In this document: piece by piece, positions 29,493 through 40,092 of the stretch | Layout of the letters: each line of letters opens with the position of its first letter | How positions within the stretch are numbered: position 1 is the first letter of the stretch | Assembly: GCA_018435665.1 (NCBI GenBank) | Contig: JAHDND010000014.1 | Location: 35,571 to 99,570 of the forward strand | DNA: 64,000 bases | From: Candidatus Thiosymbion sp. | Lineage (GTDB): Bacteria > Pseudomonadota > Gammaproteobacteria > Chromatiales > Chromatiaceae | Direction of reading: 5' to 3' | Notes under the pieces: model-generated | Seen by the model: the letters and a program-made list of their open reading frames with translations, nothing else | The model's database searches: none | What the model was told of the DNA's origin: nothing | Made by a program: the position numbers and the translations under genes

Positions 29493-29848
29493 ACCACCTG
29501 ACGGCACAGCAACCCAGCCTGACGCCCGCTCCGAGCCTGGACGGTCTTTTCGTGCAGCGCCTGGATCGTTCCGAGCCCCTGTGCGAATGCGTGCGCGTGG
29601 CCGTACGCTTTTATCTCCACCGGTTGGGGGATCACGCCGGGGGTGACCTCCACGGCCTGGTCCTGCGCGAAATCGAGCGCCCCCTGATCGAAGAGGTCCT
29701 GGAGTTCACCCAGGGGAACCAGAGCCGGGCCTCCGCCATGCTCGGCCTGAGCCGCACCACCCTGCGCAAGAAGCTGGCGCTCTACCAGAACGTGGCGGGC
29801 ACCGTCGACGCCGTGCCTGACCGGAGCCACCCGCTAGCCCCGGACTGA
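29489..29848 (+). CDS. fis: DNA-binding protein Fis
   Basis: 119 residues from the ATG at 29489, overlapping the dusB stop as ATGA. The Fis core is clear in the C-terminal part: RPLIEEVLEFTQGNQSRASAMLGLSRTTLRKKL, the helix-turn-helix that bends DNA. The protein has about 18 residues after the usual end (QNVAGTVDAVPDRSHPLAPD). Fis is a nucleoid protein and growth-rate regulator of rRNA promoters. The dusB-fis operon is the ancestral gammaproteobacterial arrangement. Confidence 0.94.
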   Translation: MNHLTAQQPSLTPAPSLDGLFVQRLDRSEPLCECVRVAVRFYLHRLGDHAGGDLHGLVLREIERPLIEEVLEFTQGNQSRASAMLGLSRTTLRKKLALYQNVAGTVDAVPDRSHPLAPD

Positions 29849-29960
29849 GATCAGAGCCTTGCCACCGGGCGATTGCGTAGGGTGCGGCCGGCCCCCTCGT
29901 CACAGTTAGCGGGGAGCATCCCGATTCACTCACTTCGTATTTTTCCGAGGCCCAAGACCC

Positions 29961-31547
29961 ATGCAGCCCATTCGCCGCGCCCTCATCAGCGTCTCCGATA
30001 AGACCGGCCTGGTCGACTTCGCCCGTGCCCTGGCGACGCGGGGGATCGAGATCCTCACCACCGGCGGCACCGCCAGCCTCCTGACCGACCAGGAAATCCC
30101 GGTCACCGAGGTCGCCGACTACACCGGGTTCCCGGAGATGATGGGTGGCCGGGTCAAGACCCTGCACCCCCTGGTCCATGGCGGCATCCTCGGTCGGCGG
30201 GGCATCGACGACCTGGTGATGCGGGAGAACGGCATCCACCCCATCGACCTGGTCGTGGTCAATCTCTACCCCTTCGAACAGACCGTGGCCCGGCCCGGCT
30301 GTGACCTGGCCACCGCCATCGAGAATATCGACATCGGTGGACCCACCCTGCTGCGGGCCGCCGCCAAGAATCACGCCGCCGTCACCGTGGTGGTGGACGC
30401 CGCGGACTATGACCGGGTCCTGGCGGAGATGCAGGCCCAGGACGGGGCCGTCGGCGATGTCCTGCGCTTCGATCTGGCGGTCAAGGCCTTCGAACACACC
30501 GCCCGCTACGATGGCGCCATCGCCAACTACCTGGGCCGGCGGCTGATTGCGACCGGCACCGGGGAGGCCACCGGGGCCGAAGCCGCGCACTTCCCACGCA
30601 CCCTGAATCTTCAGGTGCGACTGCGCCAGGCCATGCGCTATGGCGAGAACCCCCATCAGGCGGCGGCCTTCTTCACCGAGGCCGACCTGACCGGAGCCAG
30701 TGTCGCCACCGCGACCCAGCTCCAGGGCAAGGAGCTATCCTACAACAACATCGCCGACACCGACGCGGCCCTGGAGTGCGTCAAGCAATTTGCCGAGGGT
30801 CCCGCCTGCGTCATCGTCAAGCACGCCAACCCCTGCGGCGTCGCCCTGGGCGGCAGCCTGCTAGAGGCTTATGAGCGGGCCTTCAGCACCGATCCGGAAT
30901 CCGCCTTCGGCGGCATCATCGCCTTCAACCAGGAACTCGATGCCGCCACCGCCAGCGCCATCGCCGAGCGCCAGTTCGTCGAGGTGATCATTGCCCCGCG
31001 GGTCTCCGCCGCGGCCCGGGACGCCCTGGCGACCAAAAAGAATGTCCGGGTCCTGGAATGCGGTCCCTGGAGTGGCGAGGCCGGCCCGCGCCTGGATTTC
31101 AAGTGCGTCAACGGCGGCCTGCTGGTCCAGGATACCGACCTGGCCCTCTATGACGGCCTACGCACCGTCACCCGCCGCGCCCCGAGCGAGACGGAACTGA
31201 CCGACCTGCGCTTTACCTGGCGGGTGGCCAAGTTCGTCAAGTCCAACGCCATCGTCTATGGCCGCGACGGCATGACCATCGGCGTCGGCGCCGGGCAGAT
31301 GAGCCGGGTCAACTCGGCGCGCATCGCCGTCATCAAGGCCGAGCAGGCAGGGCTGGCGGTGCGGGGGGCGGTCATGGCCTCGGACGCCTTCTTCCCCTTC
31401 CGCGACGGCATCGACCAGGCGGCGGCGGCGGGCATCACCGCCGTCATCCAGCCCGGCGGCTCCCTGCGCGACGAGGAGACCATCGCCGCCGCCGACGAGC
31501 ATGGCATGGCCATGGTCTTCACCGGCATGCGCCACTTCCGGCACTGA
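29961..31547 (+). CDS. purH: bifunctional AICAR formyltransferase / IMP cyclohydrolase
   Basis: 528 residues. N-terminal IMP cyclohydrolase ([32 protein letters not shown]) and C-terminal AICAR transformylase ([23 protein letters not shown]) cover the last two steps of IMP synthesis. Its stop overlaps the next gene by one base (TGATG). In related bacteria purD follows directly; here an lpxA-like gene sits between. Confidence 0.98.
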   Translation: MQPIRRALISVSDKTGLVDFARALATRGIEILTTGGTASLLTDQEIPVTEVADYTGFPEMMGGRVKTLHPLVHGGILGRRGIDDLVMRENGIHPIDLVVVNLYPFEQTVARPGCDLATAIENIDIGGPTLLRAAAKNHAAVTVVVDAADYDRVLAEMQAQDGAVGDVLRFDLAVKAFEHTARYDGAIANYLGRRLIATGTGEATGAEAAHFPRTLNLQVRLRQAMRYGENPHQAAAFFTEADLTGASVATATQLQGKELSYNNIADTDAALECVKQFAEGPACVIVKHANPCGVALGGSLLEAYERAFSTDPESAFGGIIAFNQELDAATASAIAERQFVEVIIAPRVSAAARDALATKKNVRVLECGPWSGEAGPRLDFKCVNGGLLVQDTDLALYDGLRTVTRRAPSETELTDLRFTWRVAKFVKSNAIVYGRDGMTIGVGAGQMSRVNSARIAVIKAEQAGLAVRGAVMASDAFFPFRDGIDQAAAAGITAVIQPGGSLRDEETIAAADEHGMAMVFTGMRHFRH

Positions 31548-32338
31548 TGATCCATCCCACGGCCATCGTCGAGGCAGGCGCGCGGGTCCATGAATCCTGC
31601 CGCGTCGGCCCCTACGCGATCATCGAGGCCGGTGCCCTCATCGGTCCAGAGTGCATCATCGAGGGCCATGCCCGTATCTATGGCCTCACCCGCCTGGGCC
31701 GGGGCAACATCGTGCGTCATGGCGCCACCCTCGGCTCTACGCCCCAGGACCTGAGCTACCACCCGGACAAGGCCAAGCCCCTGACCATTGGCGATTTCAA
31801 CCAGTTCCGGGAGTGCGTCAACGTCAGCCACGGCCTCAAGACCGACACGGGGACGCGGATTGGCAGCCACAACTACCTGATGGCGTTCAGCCATGTGGGC
31901 CATGATTGCCAGCTCGGGGACCACAATCTCCTCGCCAACGGCGCCACCCTGGCGGGGCATGTGGATCTGGACCACCATGTCTTCCTCTCGGGCCAGGTGG
32001 CGGTGCATCAGTTCTGCCGCATCGGCGCCTATGCCATGGTCGCCGGGGTCAGCGGCGTGCCCCAGGACGTGCCGCCCTTCGTCACCGCCGATGGCCATCG
32101 CGCCCGCATCGTCGGCCTGAACACGGTGGGGCTGCGGCGCAACGGCTTCGACCAGGCCCGGCGCCGCCGGATCAAGGCGGTCTATCGCCTGCTCTTTCGT
32201 GCCGGGTTACCCCTCCAGGCGGCACTGGAACAGGCAGCGGCGGCCTTCCCCGCCCCCGAGACCGACCTGATCCTGACCTTCATCCGCGCCAGCCAGCGCG
32301 GGGTCATCCGCTTTGCCCGGGAGGCGGGTCAGGAGTGA
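31547..32338 (+). CDS. lpxA: LpxA-like acyl-ACP:UDP-N-acetylglucosamine O-acyltransferase
   Basis: 263 residues, the LpxA length. A left-handed parallel beta-helix of hexapeptide repeats is followed by a C-terminal helical part. The region AFSHVGHDC corresponds to the E. coli active site, which puts the catalytic histidine at His119. The short insert [15 protein letters not shown] matches the LpxA DLKY loop. LpxA starts lipid A synthesis, but this gene is outside the usual lpxD-fabZ-lpxA-lpxB cluster and is coupled to purH. It may therefore be a second paralogue with another acyl chain or sugar preference. The symbol gives the family, not a proven role. Confidence 0.85.
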   Translation: MIHPTAIVEAGARVHESCRVGPYAIIEAGALIGPECIIEGHARIYGLTRLGRGNIVRHGATLGSTPQDLSYHPDKAKPLTIGDFNQFRECVNVSHGLKTDTGTRIGSHNYLMAFSHVGHDCQLGDHNLLANGATLAGHVDLDHHVFLSGQVAVHQFCRIGAYAMVAGVSGVPQDVPPFVTADGHRARIVGLNTVGLRRNGFDQARRRRIKAVYRLLFRAGLPLQAALEQAAAAFPAPETDLILTFIRASQRGVIRFAREAGQE

Positions 32339-32408
32339 CCAAGGCGTTGGGCGTCCACCCATCCTCCTCGCCGACCACGCAAACTGTCACTAGGGGACGC
32401 ACAACCAT

Positions 32409-32465
32409 ATGAAAATGAAAGACTTCGCCGTGAGTTTCACGCTACCGAGTACCGGAAGCCCCTGA
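32409..32465 (+). other. 18-codon open frame before purD, possible leader
   Basis: MKMKDFAVSFTLPSTGSP is encoded from 32409, and its stop lies one base before the purD ATG. No clear ribosome binding site precedes it. It could be a coupling leader or chance. The rest of the 128-base lpxA-purD gap shows nothing else. Confidence 0.15.
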
Positions 32466-32466
32466 C

Positions 32467-33756
32467 ATGAACATCCTCATCATCGGCGGCGGCGGCCGCG
32501 AGCATGCCCTGGCCTGGAAGGCCACCCAGTCGCCCCTGGCCGACACCGTCTTCGTCGCCCCCGGAAACGGCGGCACCGCCCAAGAGCCCGGGGTACGAAA
32601 TGTGGACATCGCCGCCGAGGACCTCGACGGCCTCCTGGCATTCGCTCTGGCCAACCAGGTCGGCCTGACCATCGTCGGCCCCGAGGCGCCGCTGGTGGCG
32701 GGGTTGGTTGACCGGTTCCAGGCAGCGGGGCTCCCCTGCTGCGGCCCCAGCCAGGGCGCGGCCCAACTGGAGGGTTCCAAGACCTTCACCAAGGACTTTC
32801 TCCGGCGCCATGGCATCCCCACCGCCGCCTACGGCAGCTTCACCGCGATCGAGCCCGCCCTGGCCTATCTGCGCCAGGTCGGCGCCCCCATCGTCGTCAA
32901 GGCCGATGGGCTGGCGGCGGGCAAAGGGGTCATCCTCGCCCACGACCTGGCCACCGCCGAAGCGGCGGTGCGTGACATGCTGGCGGAAAACCGCTTCGGC
33001 GCCGCCGGGCACCGGGTGGTGATCGAGGAATTTCTGGAGGGCGAGGAGGCCAGCTTCATCGCCCTGGTCGGCCAGGGCCAGATCCTGCCCATGGCCAGCT
33101 CCCAGGACCACAAGGCCCGCGACGACGGCGACCGCGGCCCCAACACCGGCGGCATGGGGGCCTATTCCCCGGCCCCGGTGGTGACCCCGGAGCTGCACGC
33201 GCGCATCATGGCCGAGGTGATGGGACCGACGGTGGAAGGGATGGCGGCGGAGGGCCTGCCCTACACCGGCTTTCTCTATGCTGGCCTCATGATCGGCGCC
33301 GACGGCACCCCCCGGGTGCTGGAGTACAACTGCCGCTTCGGCGATCCGGAGACCCAGCCCATCCTGATGCGGCTCCAGTCCGATCTGGTAGCCCTGTGCC
33401 TGGCCGCCCTGGATGGTCGCCTGGGCGGGATGACCGCGGACTGGGACCCCCGCGCCGCCCTGGGGGTGGTGATGGCCGCCGGAGGCTATCCCGACGCCTA
33501 TGAGCGGGGCCAGGTCATCCAGGGCCTGGAGGCGGCGGCCCAGGTCCCCGACACCAAGGTCTTCCATGCCGGCACCACTCGGGTGGACGGTCAGACCCTG
33601 ACCAGTGGTGGGCGGGTGCTGTGCGTCACCGCCCTGGGCGAGACGGTCGGTGAGGCCCAGGCCCGGGCCTACCGGGCCGTGGACCTGATCCACTGGCCAG
33701 AGGGTTTCTGCCGGCGTGACATCGGCCACCGCGCCATCGCCAGGGAGCGGGGCTGA
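32467..33756 (+). CDS. purD: phosphoribosylamine-glycine ligase
   Basis: 429 residues. Starts MNILIIGGGGREHALAWK; ATP-grasp core with GPEAPLVAGLVD, VKADGLAAGKGV and EYNCRFGDPETQ. It makes GAR in the second step of purine synthesis. It lies 128 bases after the lpxA-like gene; the purH-purD pair is interrupted only by that gene. Confidence 0.98.
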   Translation: MNILIIGGGGREHALAWKATQSPLADTVFVAPGNGGTAQEPGVRNVDIAAEDLDGLLAFALANQVGLTIVGPEAPLVAGLVDRFQAAGLPCCGPSQGAAQLEGSKTFTKDFLRRHGIPTAAYGSFTAIEPALAYLRQVGAPIVVKADGLAAGKGVILAHDLATAEAAVRDMLAENRFGAAGHRVVIEEFLEGEEASFIALVGQGQILPMASSQDHKARDDGDRGPNTGGMGAYSPAPVVTPELHARIMAEVMGPTVEGMAAEGLPYTGFLYAGLMIGADGTPRVLEYNCRFGDPETQPILMRLQSDLVALCLAALDGRLGGMTADWDPRAALGVVMAAGGYPDAYERGQVIQGLEAAAQVPDTKVFHAGTTRVDGQTLTSGGRVLCVTALGETVGEAQARAYRAVDLIHWPEGFCRRDIGHRAIARERG

Positions 33757-33809
33757 TTCCCTAGTCCCTCCGCAGCCCCACGGCTTCGATCGGGTAAGGA
33801 ACCTCGCAC

Positions 33810-34259
33810 ATGAACCAGCGGCCGCCGCAACGCCCTTTTCTCGGGGCCTCCGCGTTCGGAGGATCTTCCCGGTTACTGCTCACGCGCTTGGCCTTGGCCC
33901 TCTGCCTGGTTAGCATCGCCGTGCTGGCCTTTGCCCCCCTCACCACTGACCCGGGCACGGGCAACGACAAGATCAACCACCTCCTGGCCTTTGGCATCCT
34001 CGCCGCCTTGGTCGATGGGTCCTTTCCCGGCCCGGGACCCGGCCTTGGCTGGGCCAAGTGGGCCAGCCTGCTGGGTTATGGCCTCCTGATCGAGGCCGTC
34101 CAGTTCTTTCTGTCCTATCGGGAGGCCTCCGGCTGGGACCTGCTGGCGAATGGGGCCGGGATCGGCCTCTATGTCGCCGGGGCGCGACTGGTCGCCGCGC
34201 TCAGGGCCGGCAGGACCCGGTCGGCGATGAGCGCCGCCAAGCCCCGCAAGGGGGCATAG
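33810..34259 (+). CDS. VanZ-like family membrane protein
   Basis: 149 residues with about three or four membrane helices (LLLTRLALALCLVSIAVLAFAP; INHLLAFGILAALV; WASLLGYGLLIEAVQFF). The conserved DKINHLLAFG and IEAVQFFL plus DLLANGAGIGLY motifs define the VanZ-like family. The founding member confers teicoplanin resistance, but most members are of unknown role. Its last 91 bases overlap the 3' end of the gene on the opposite strand. It may be co-transcribed with purD, 53 bases upstream. Confidence 0.85.
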   Translation: MNQRPPQRPFLGASAFGGSSRLLLTRLALALCLVSIAVLAFAPLTTDPGTGNDKINHLLAFGILAALVDGSFPGPGPGLGWAKWASLLGYGLLIEAVQFFLSYREASGWDLLANGAGIGLYVAGARLVAALRAGRTRSAMSAAKPRKGA

Positions 34260-35179
34260 GCCGGGGCCACCTCCAGCACATAACCCAGGGTGCGGGGGAT
34301 GTCCCCCAGGTAGCCGGGTTTCCCGTCCCGGATCAGCAGCCGGGCGAAGATGCCGCTGGCCTTGAGGTGGCGCTGGGCCCCCATGAGGTCGAACCAGCGC
34401 AGGAAATCGGCCTCCTGTTCCGGTCGCAGGATCCCGGACTGGACCGCCAGCCCGAAATAGCCCCAGGCCCATTCCTCGACCCGGGCCCGGGGCCAGGCGA
34501 TATAGCAGTCCCGCAACAGGGAGACCAGGTCATAGGTCACCGGTCCCGCCACCGCATCCTGAAAATCGAGGATCCCCGGCGAGGGCGAGGCGGTGATCAT
34601 GAGATTGCGGGAGTGAAAGTCGCGATGGACGCAGACTTGGGGCTGTTCAAGGGCGCTGGCGATCAACAGCGCCAGGCCCTCTTCCAGGTCCGCCTCCTCG
34701 CCGGAGGACAGGGTCAGCCCCAGCAAGCCCTCCACCAGCCACTGGCGAAAGAGGTCCAACTCCCGGCACAGGAAGGGGGCATCATAGACGGGCAACTCCG
34801 CCGTCGGGGCGCAGGCCTGGATGATGGCCAGGGCCCCCAGGGCATCACCATAAAGGCGATCGGCGCTGGTGTCGTCGAGGGCATTCAGGTAGAGGCGCTG
34901 GCCGAAATCCTCCAGCAGGAGGAAGCCCCGTTCGCGATCCGCGGCATGGATCGCCGGGGTCCGCAGACCCAGGGCGCGCCAGGCCTGGGCGATACGCACG
35001 AAGCGCCCGGTATCCTCCAGGCCAGGTGGGGCATCCATGGCGATCAAGGTCTGGCCATCCAGGGCCAGCCGCCAGTAGTGGCGGAAGCTGGCGTCGCCCG
35101 AGGCCGGCGTCAGGCTGATCTCGCGGCGGTCGAGGACGGCCTTGAGCCAGTCCTCCAACAAGGCACGTCTCGCGGACAT
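34169..35179 (-). CDS. amgK: AmgK-like N-acetylmuramate/N-acetylglucosamine kinase (aminoglycoside-phosphotransferase fold)
   Basis: 336 residues from the ATG complement at 35177-35179, preceded by AGGAGAG. The kinase-fold catalytic loop is VCVHRDFHSRNLMI and the metal-binding aspartate is in GILDFQDAVAGP. In Pseudomonas AmgK recycles MurNAc together with MurU in an operon divergent from lptD. The divergence from lptD is conserved here, but no murU follows: the gene ends inside a convergent VanZ-like gene. AmgK is the best call by context; the substrate is inferred. Confidence 0.88.
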   Translation of the reverse strand: MSARRALLEDWLKAVLDRREISLTPASGDASFRHYWRLALDGQTLIAMDAPPGLEDTGRFVRIAQAWRALGLRTPAIHAADRERGFLLLEDFGQRLYLNALDDTSADRLYGDALGALAIIQACAPTAELPVYDAPFLCRELDLFRQWLVEGLLGLTLSSGEEADLEEGLALLIASALEQPQVCVHRDFHSRNLMITASPSPGILDFQDAVAGPVTYDLVSLLRDCYIAWPRARVEEWAWGYFGLAVQSGILRPEQEADFLRWFDLMGAQRHLKASGIFARLLIRDGKPGYLGDIPRTLGYVLEVAPAYAPLRGLAALIADRVLPALSAATSRAPAT

Positions 35180-35493
35180 GAAGCTCTCCTGAAGGGGTAA
35201 AACCTGCCCAACGCGAATCAAGGCCGGACCGCCTGCCACGCCTTGGGTTTAGCCGTGGGCTCATCGGCACTCACGGATCGGGGAGCAGGACCATCAGTCC
35301 CCGCCATCGGGGCCGCGGGTGGGAATGGCGGCATTGTGGGCCAAGTCACGGGAGGGGCCAACGGGAATTTCCGACCAGGAGACTAAGCCGTTAGAATGGC
35401 TCAGTTCAAACTCCCCCGCCCTTTCCGGCGTTTCACCCCCTAACCACCTCCACGCCACCCCCAGCGATCAAATCTCCACTGCGTATCGGTATC
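35180..35493. other. divergent amgK/lptD intergenic region
   Basis: 314 bases without a gene. Promoters for both neighbours must lie here. A TAGAAT at about 35392 could be a -10 box for lptD, but I see no matching -35. No repeat or RNA structure stood out. Confidence 0.4.
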
Positions 35494-37749
35494 GTGCCCA
35501 GCCTTCGCCCCCTCGCCCCGCTCCTTCTGCTGCTGGCGGCCACCGCCAGCCGCGCCGCGGCGCCCGATCCCCTGGAGACCGACCTCAACTGGGACTATTG
35601 CGGTCTGCGGCCGGCCCGGCTCGGCCCCGCTCCCCTGCCCCCCCCACCGGGCAATCAGGAGCCCGTCGCCATCGAGGCCGATGATCTGGGCTATGACCGC
35701 ACGACCGAGGTGCTGACCCTGGAAGGCCATATCGACCTGCGCCAGGGGAGCCGCCAGGTTCGGGCCGAGGCCATGAGCTATGCCGTACCCACCGAGGAGC
35801 TTACCGCGACCGGAGACCTCTTTCTCGCCCAGCCCGGGGTGCGGGTTCTCGGCACCAGCGGCACCCTCAATCTCAAGACCAACGAGGGGCGGATCCAGGC
35901 CCCCCGCTACCGCTTCGCCGGGCCGCTCAACGCCCGGGGAACCGCGGCCCGTGCGGAACTCCAGACCGAGGGCAAGACCCATTACGAGGACGTCGTCTTC
36001 ACCCCCTGCCCGCCGGGGCGCCGCGACTGGGAGCTGGCGGCGGCCAAGCTGGACATCGATCAGGTCGAGGGGCAAGGCATCGCCCGGGATGCCAAGTTGC
36101 GCGTGCTGGGCGTGCCCCTCCTCTATTCGCCTTACCTCTCCTTTCCCATCGACGACCGGCGCAAGAGCGGCTTTCTCATGCCCAGCATCGGCAGCTCCAA
36201 CCGCTCCGGTTTCCAGCTCACCACCCCTTACTACTTCAATATCGCGCCCAACATAGACGCGACCCTGACGCCGACGGTGATGAGCAAGCGCGGCGTCCTG
36301 ATTGGGGGCGAGTTCCGCTACCTGGCGCCGGGCCAGTCCCTGAATATCTTCGCCGAAGGCATCCCCAGCGACCACGAGTACGACAACGAGGCCCGGGGTG
36401 CCGTGCGTCTCCTCCATCGGGGCAACTACGGGGGAGGCTGGTCCTCGTTCATCCGCTTCCAGGATGTGTCCGACAAGCAGTATCTGGAGGACTTCGGCAA
36501 CAGCCTGGAGCTGACCAGCCTGCGCAACATCGAACGCCGCGCCGACCTCAACTATCGGGCTCAGGGCTGGAACGCCCGACTGACGTTGCAGCAATTCCGC
36601 AACGTCGACGTTAGCATGCCGCCAACGTCCTATCCCTACGCCCGGCTGCCCCAGCTCGAGATCAACCCGGACCCCTGGCGCCACGCCTCGGGGTTGCAGC
36701 TCAAGCTACCCAGCCAGTACAACTATTTCGATCACGATGCCAAGGTCCACGGCGGCCGCGCCACCATCCAGCCCAGCCTCTCCTGGCACCTCCGGCGCAC
36801 CTATGGCCAACTGACCCCCAGCATCAACCTCTGGGGCGCCGCATACGGGCTACAGGACACGGTTGCCGGTCAACCCGAGGACCCCAGCTATGTCATCCCG
36901 AGTTTCAACCTGGATGGGGAGCTGGCCTTCGAGCGCGATACCGAGTGGTTCGGTCAGCCGGTCCTCCACACCCTGGAGCCACGGCTCTCCTACCTCTACA
37001 CCCCCTATCGGGATCAGTCCGAGATCCCGGTCTTCGACACCACCGACCTGAGCTTCAGTTACGGCACCCTCTTCCTGCCCAACCGTTTCGCCGGCTACGA
37101 CCGGGTGGGCGATGCCAACCTGCTCACCCTCGGGATCAGCACCCGCCTCCTCCAGGCCAACACCGGTCAGGAGCTCCTGCGCGCCAGTCTGGGTAAACCG
37201 GTCTATTTCGAGACCCCCAAGGTCTGGCTCTCGCCCAACCCCGAGGCCCGGCAGCAATCCGAGGCCCTGGTGGGGGAACTGGCCGCGGCCCTGATGCCGG
37301 ACCTGACCGGCCGCACCACCCTGCGCTGGGACCCGAATCCGGAGGATGATCAGGACGCCCTGGAAAAGCTGGTCGTCGAACTCCGCTATCGCTCCCCGCA
37401 ACGGCACCTGCTGAACCTGGCCTATCGCTGGGATGTCGGCGAGACCGAGGCCACTCGCTATCGCGACGTGGACCTGGCGGCGAGCTGGCCCATCAACCCG
37501 GAGTTAAACCTGGTAGGTCGCTGGTATTACTCCCTGTATAACGAGAAGGTCAACGAGACCTTCGCCGGCATCTCCTACGGCAAATGCTGCTGGAAGCTCT
37601 ATCTGCTGGGCCGCCACATCAACAATCAGCCGGGTAGCGATGGCGAGACCAGCGTGATGGTCCAGCTCGAACTGGCGGGCCTGGCCAAACTCGGCGACAA
37701 GATCGATCAATATCTGGAGCGTGGAATCTATGGGTATACCGAGGAATAG
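35494..37749 (+). CDS. lptD: LPS-assembly outer-membrane protein LptD
   Basis: 751 residues from a GTG at 35494; the signal peptide (PSLRPLAPLLLLLAATASRAAA) supports this start. An N-terminal OstA/jellyroll domain (about residues 70-190: DDLGYDRTTEVLTLEGHIDL, ADLELRTEEGR-like strands) precedes a large beta barrel with the conserved SPYLSFPIDDRRKSGFLMPS entry. The cysteine pair near the end (GKCCWKLYL) and Cys27-type cysteines fit the disulfides of LptD. It inserts LPS into the outer leaflet with LptE. It overlaps the surA start by 20 bases. Confidence 0.97.
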   Translation: MPSLRPLAPLLLLLAATASRAAAPDPLETDLNWDYCGLRPARLGPAPLPPPPGNQEPVAIEADDLGYDRTTEVLTLEGHIDLRQGSRQVRAEAMSYAVPTEELTATGDLFLAQPGVRVLGTSGTLNLKTNEGRIQAPRYRFAGPLNARGTAARAELQTEGKTHYEDVVFTPCPPGRRDWELAAAKLDIDQVEGQGIARDAKLRVLGVPLLYSPYLSFPIDDRRKSGFLMPSIGSSNRSGFQLTTPYYFNIAPNIDATLTPTVMSKRGVLIGGEFRYLAPGQSLNIFAEGIPSDHEYDNEARGAVRLLHRGNYGGGWSSFIRFQDVSDKQYLEDFGNSLELTSLRNIERRADLNYRAQGWNARLTLQQFRNVDVSMPPTSYPYARLPQLEINPDPWRHASGLQLKLPSQYNYFDHDAKVHGGRATIQPSLSWHLRRTYGQLTPSINLWGAAYGLQDTVAGQPEDPSYVIPSFNLDGELAFERDTEWFGQPVLHTLEPRLSYLYTPYRDQSEIPVFDTTDLSFSYGTLFLPNRFAGYDRVGDANLLTLGISTRLLQANTGQELLRASLGKPVYFETPKVWLSPNPEARQQSEALVGELAAALMPDLTGRTTLRWDPNPEDDQDALEKLVVELRYRSPQRHLLNLAYRWDVGETEATRYRDVDLAASWPINPELNLVGRWYYSLYNEKVNETFAGISYGKCCWKLYLLGRHINNQPGSDGETSVMVQLELAGLAKLGDKIDQYLERGIYGYTEE

Positions 37750-39076
37750 CGCGCGGATCGGCCTGCTTCTGCTGATCCTGGGCATAGCCCCCGGGGCCAC
37801 CTGGGGGGCAACCCTCCAGGAACTGGACTCCATCGTCGCCGTCGTCAACAAGGACGTTATCGTGCGCAGCGAGCTGGAGCGGGAGATCACCCTAGCCCTG
37901 CCCCAACTGCGCGAACAGGGGGCGGACCTGCCCTCCCGCGCGGAACTGGAGCGAAAGGTCCTGGACCGGATGATCGATAAGCGCCTGCAACTCCAGGAGG
38001 CGGCACGCCTGGGGATCAAGGTCGAGGATGGCGCCCTGACCCAGGCCATGACCAGCATCGCCGAGCGCAACAATCTGACCCTGGAGGAGTTGCAGACCGC
38101 CCTGGTGGCCAGCGGCATCCAATTCGAGGACTTTCGCGAGGACACCCGCGCCCAGATGATCATGAGTCAGCTCCAGGCGCGGGAGGTGATCAAGAACATC
38201 CAGGTCACCGAACCCGAGGTCAAGCGCTTCCTTGCCCGGGAGGGGGACAGCCTCATCGAGCGTACCGACGTCCGCCTTTCCCACATCCTCATCGCCGTCC
38301 CCGAAACGGCCAGTCCCGCTGAGGTGGAGCAGGCCCGGCAGCGAGCCCAGGCCCTGGTGGCCAAGCTGCGCGCCGGGGCCGACTTCGCCCAGGTTGCCCG
38401 GGCGGAGTCCCAGGGTCAGCAGACCCAGCAGACCCAGGAGGGCGGCGATCTCGGCTGGTTCCCCCTCGGCGATGTCCCCTCCCTGGCCCAGGAGCCCGCC
38501 CGCACCCTCAACAAGGGCGAGGTCAGCAATCCCCTGCGCAGTCCCAGTGGCTTCCACATCATCAAGGTCACCGACCTCAAGGGGACCGGCCCGGCGGTGC
38601 TGACCCAGACCAAGGCCCGGCATATCCTCATCCGCACCAACGAGGTGGTCTCCGATGACGATGCCCGCATCCGTCTGGAGCAACTGCGGATGCGGCTGAC
38701 CGGGGGCGACGATTTCGCCAACCTGGCACGCGCCAACTCCGACGACACCGGCTCGGCTCTCAAGGGCGGTGACCTGGGTTGGCTGAGCCCGGGGGACACC
38801 GTTCCGCAGTTCGAGGCGGTGATGAACGAACTGGCCCCCAATCAGATCAGCCAGCCCTTCAAGTCCAGCTTTGGCTGGCACATCGTCCAGGTCATGGAGC
38901 GCCGCACCCAGGACACCACCGAGGAGCTGATGGCCCTCAAGGCCAAGCAGAAGCTCAAGGAACGCAAGGCCGACGAGGCGGTGAAACAGTGGCTGCACCG
39001 CCTGCGGGATGAGGCCTACCTCGAGGACCGTCTCGCCAAGGCCCGGGATCGGGAACAGGAAGGGAAAAGCCCGTGA
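37730..39076 (+). CDS. surA: periplasmic chaperone and peptidyl-prolyl isomerase SurA
   Basis: 448 residues from the ATG at 37730 (an in-frame GTG at 37721 would add three). Signal peptide ends near GATWGA; the N-terminal chaperone domain ([18 protein letters not shown]) is followed by two parvulin domains that start at [11 protein letters not shown] and [11 protein letters not shown], and a C-terminal helix. SurA escorts outer-membrane proteins, including LptD, to the Bam complex. The gene overlaps both lptD and pdxA, so the three are surely one operon. Confidence 0.97.
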   Translation: MGIPRNSARIGLLLLILGIAPGATWGATLQELDSIVAVVNKDVIVRSELEREITLALPQLREQGADLPSRAELERKVLDRMIDKRLQLQEAARLGIKVEDGALTQAMTSIAERNNLTLEELQTALVASGIQFEDFREDTRAQMIMSQLQAREVIKNIQVTEPEVKRFLAREGDSLIERTDVRLSHILIAVPETASPAEVEQARQRAQALVAKLRAGADFAQVARAESQGQQTQQTQEGGDLGWFPLGDVPSLAQEPARTLNKGEVSNPLRSPSGFHIIKVTDLKGTGPAVLTQTKARHILIRTNEVVSDDDARIRLEQLRMRLTGGDDFANLARANSDDTGSALKGGDLGWLSPGDTVPQFEAVMNELAPNQISQPFKSSFGWHIVQVMERRTQDTTEELMALKAKQKLKERKADEAVKQWLHRLRDEAYLEDRLAKARDREQEGKSP

Positions 39077-40092
39077 CGCCCGCCCCCCCGCCCCGCTTGG
39101 CCCTGACTCCCGGCGAGCCGGCCGGGATCGGGCCCGATCTCTGCGTCCAACTCGCGCAACAGGCGTTCCCCGCCCAACTGGTCGCCATCGCCGATCCGGA
39201 CCTGTTGCGGGATCGGGCCCGTCGCCTGAATCTCCCCCTCGAACTGATCCCCTACCGGCCCGACTCACCGCCCCGGGTCCAGCGGGCAGGCAGCCTGGGC
39301 ATCCTGCCGCTGCCCTTGGCCCGGCTCGAACCGCCGGGCCAGCTCGATCCCGCCAACGCCCCCTACGTCCTCGCCACCCTGGCTCGGGCCTGTGACGGCT
39401 GCCTGGCGGGGGAGTTCGACGCCCTGGTCACGGGTCCGGTCCACAAGGGCATCATCAATGACGCCGGCATCCCCTTCAGCGGCCACACGGAATTTCTCGC
39501 CGCCCGGTGCGGGGCCGAGCCGGTGATGCTGCTGGTCGCCCCGGGGCTGCGGGTGGCCCTCGCCACCACCCACCTCCCCTTGCGGGCGGTGGCGGACCGG
39601 ATCACCCGCGCCAGCCTGGAGCGGGTCATCCGCATCCTGGACGCCGACCTGCGTCGGCGTTTCGCCCTCCCCCGGCCCAGGATCCTGGTCTGCGGACTCA
39701 ATCCCCATGCCGGGGAGGGCGGTCACCTGGGGCGGGAGGAACGTGACATCATCGCCCCCCTGCTCGACGAACTGCGCGCGGCGGGCCTGGACCTGGTCGG
39801 TCCGGTACCGGCGGACAGCGCCTTCGTGCCGGACCAGTTGGCCCGGGTCGATGCCGTCCTGGCCATGTACCACGATCAGGGCCTGCCGGTCCTCAAACAC
39901 CTGGGGTTCGGCCAGGCGGTGAACGTCACCCTGGGCCTGCCGATCATCCGGGTCTCCGTTGACCATGGCACGGCCCTGGACCTGGCCGGTACCGGTCGGG
40001 CCGATCCGGGTAGCCTTCAGGCCGCCCTAGCCCTGGCCTTAGAGATGACCGGGAGCACTACCCTGACCCGCGATGGCCCGGTCAAGCGGTAA
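39073..40092 (+). CDS. pdxA: 4-hydroxythreonine-4-phosphate dehydrogenase
   Basis: 339 residues from a GTG that overlaps the surA stop (GTGA). Starts with [15 protein letters not shown]; metal-binding GHTEFLA, the [11 protein letters not shown] segment and [12 protein letters not shown] are intact. It oxidises 4-phosphohydroxy-threonine in pyridoxal phosphate synthesis. ksgA, usually the next gene, is missing here; a reverse-strand oxidoreductase follows. Confidence 0.97.
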   Translation: MTPAPPPRLALTPGEPAGIGPDLCVQLAQQAFPAQLVAIADPDLLRDRARRLNLPLELIPYRPDSPPRVQRAGSLGILPLPLARLEPPGQLDPANAPYVLATLARACDGCLAGEFDALVTGPVHKGIINDAGIPFSGHTEFLAARCGAEPVMLLVAPGLRVALATTHLPLRAVADRITRASLERVIRILDADLRRRFALPRPRILVCGLNPHAGEGGHLGREERDIIAPLLDELRAAGLDLVGPVPADSAFVPDQLARVDAVLAMYHDQGLPVLKHLGFGQAVNVTLGLPIIRVSVDHGTALDLAGTGRADPGSLQAALALALEMTGSTTLTRDGPVKR

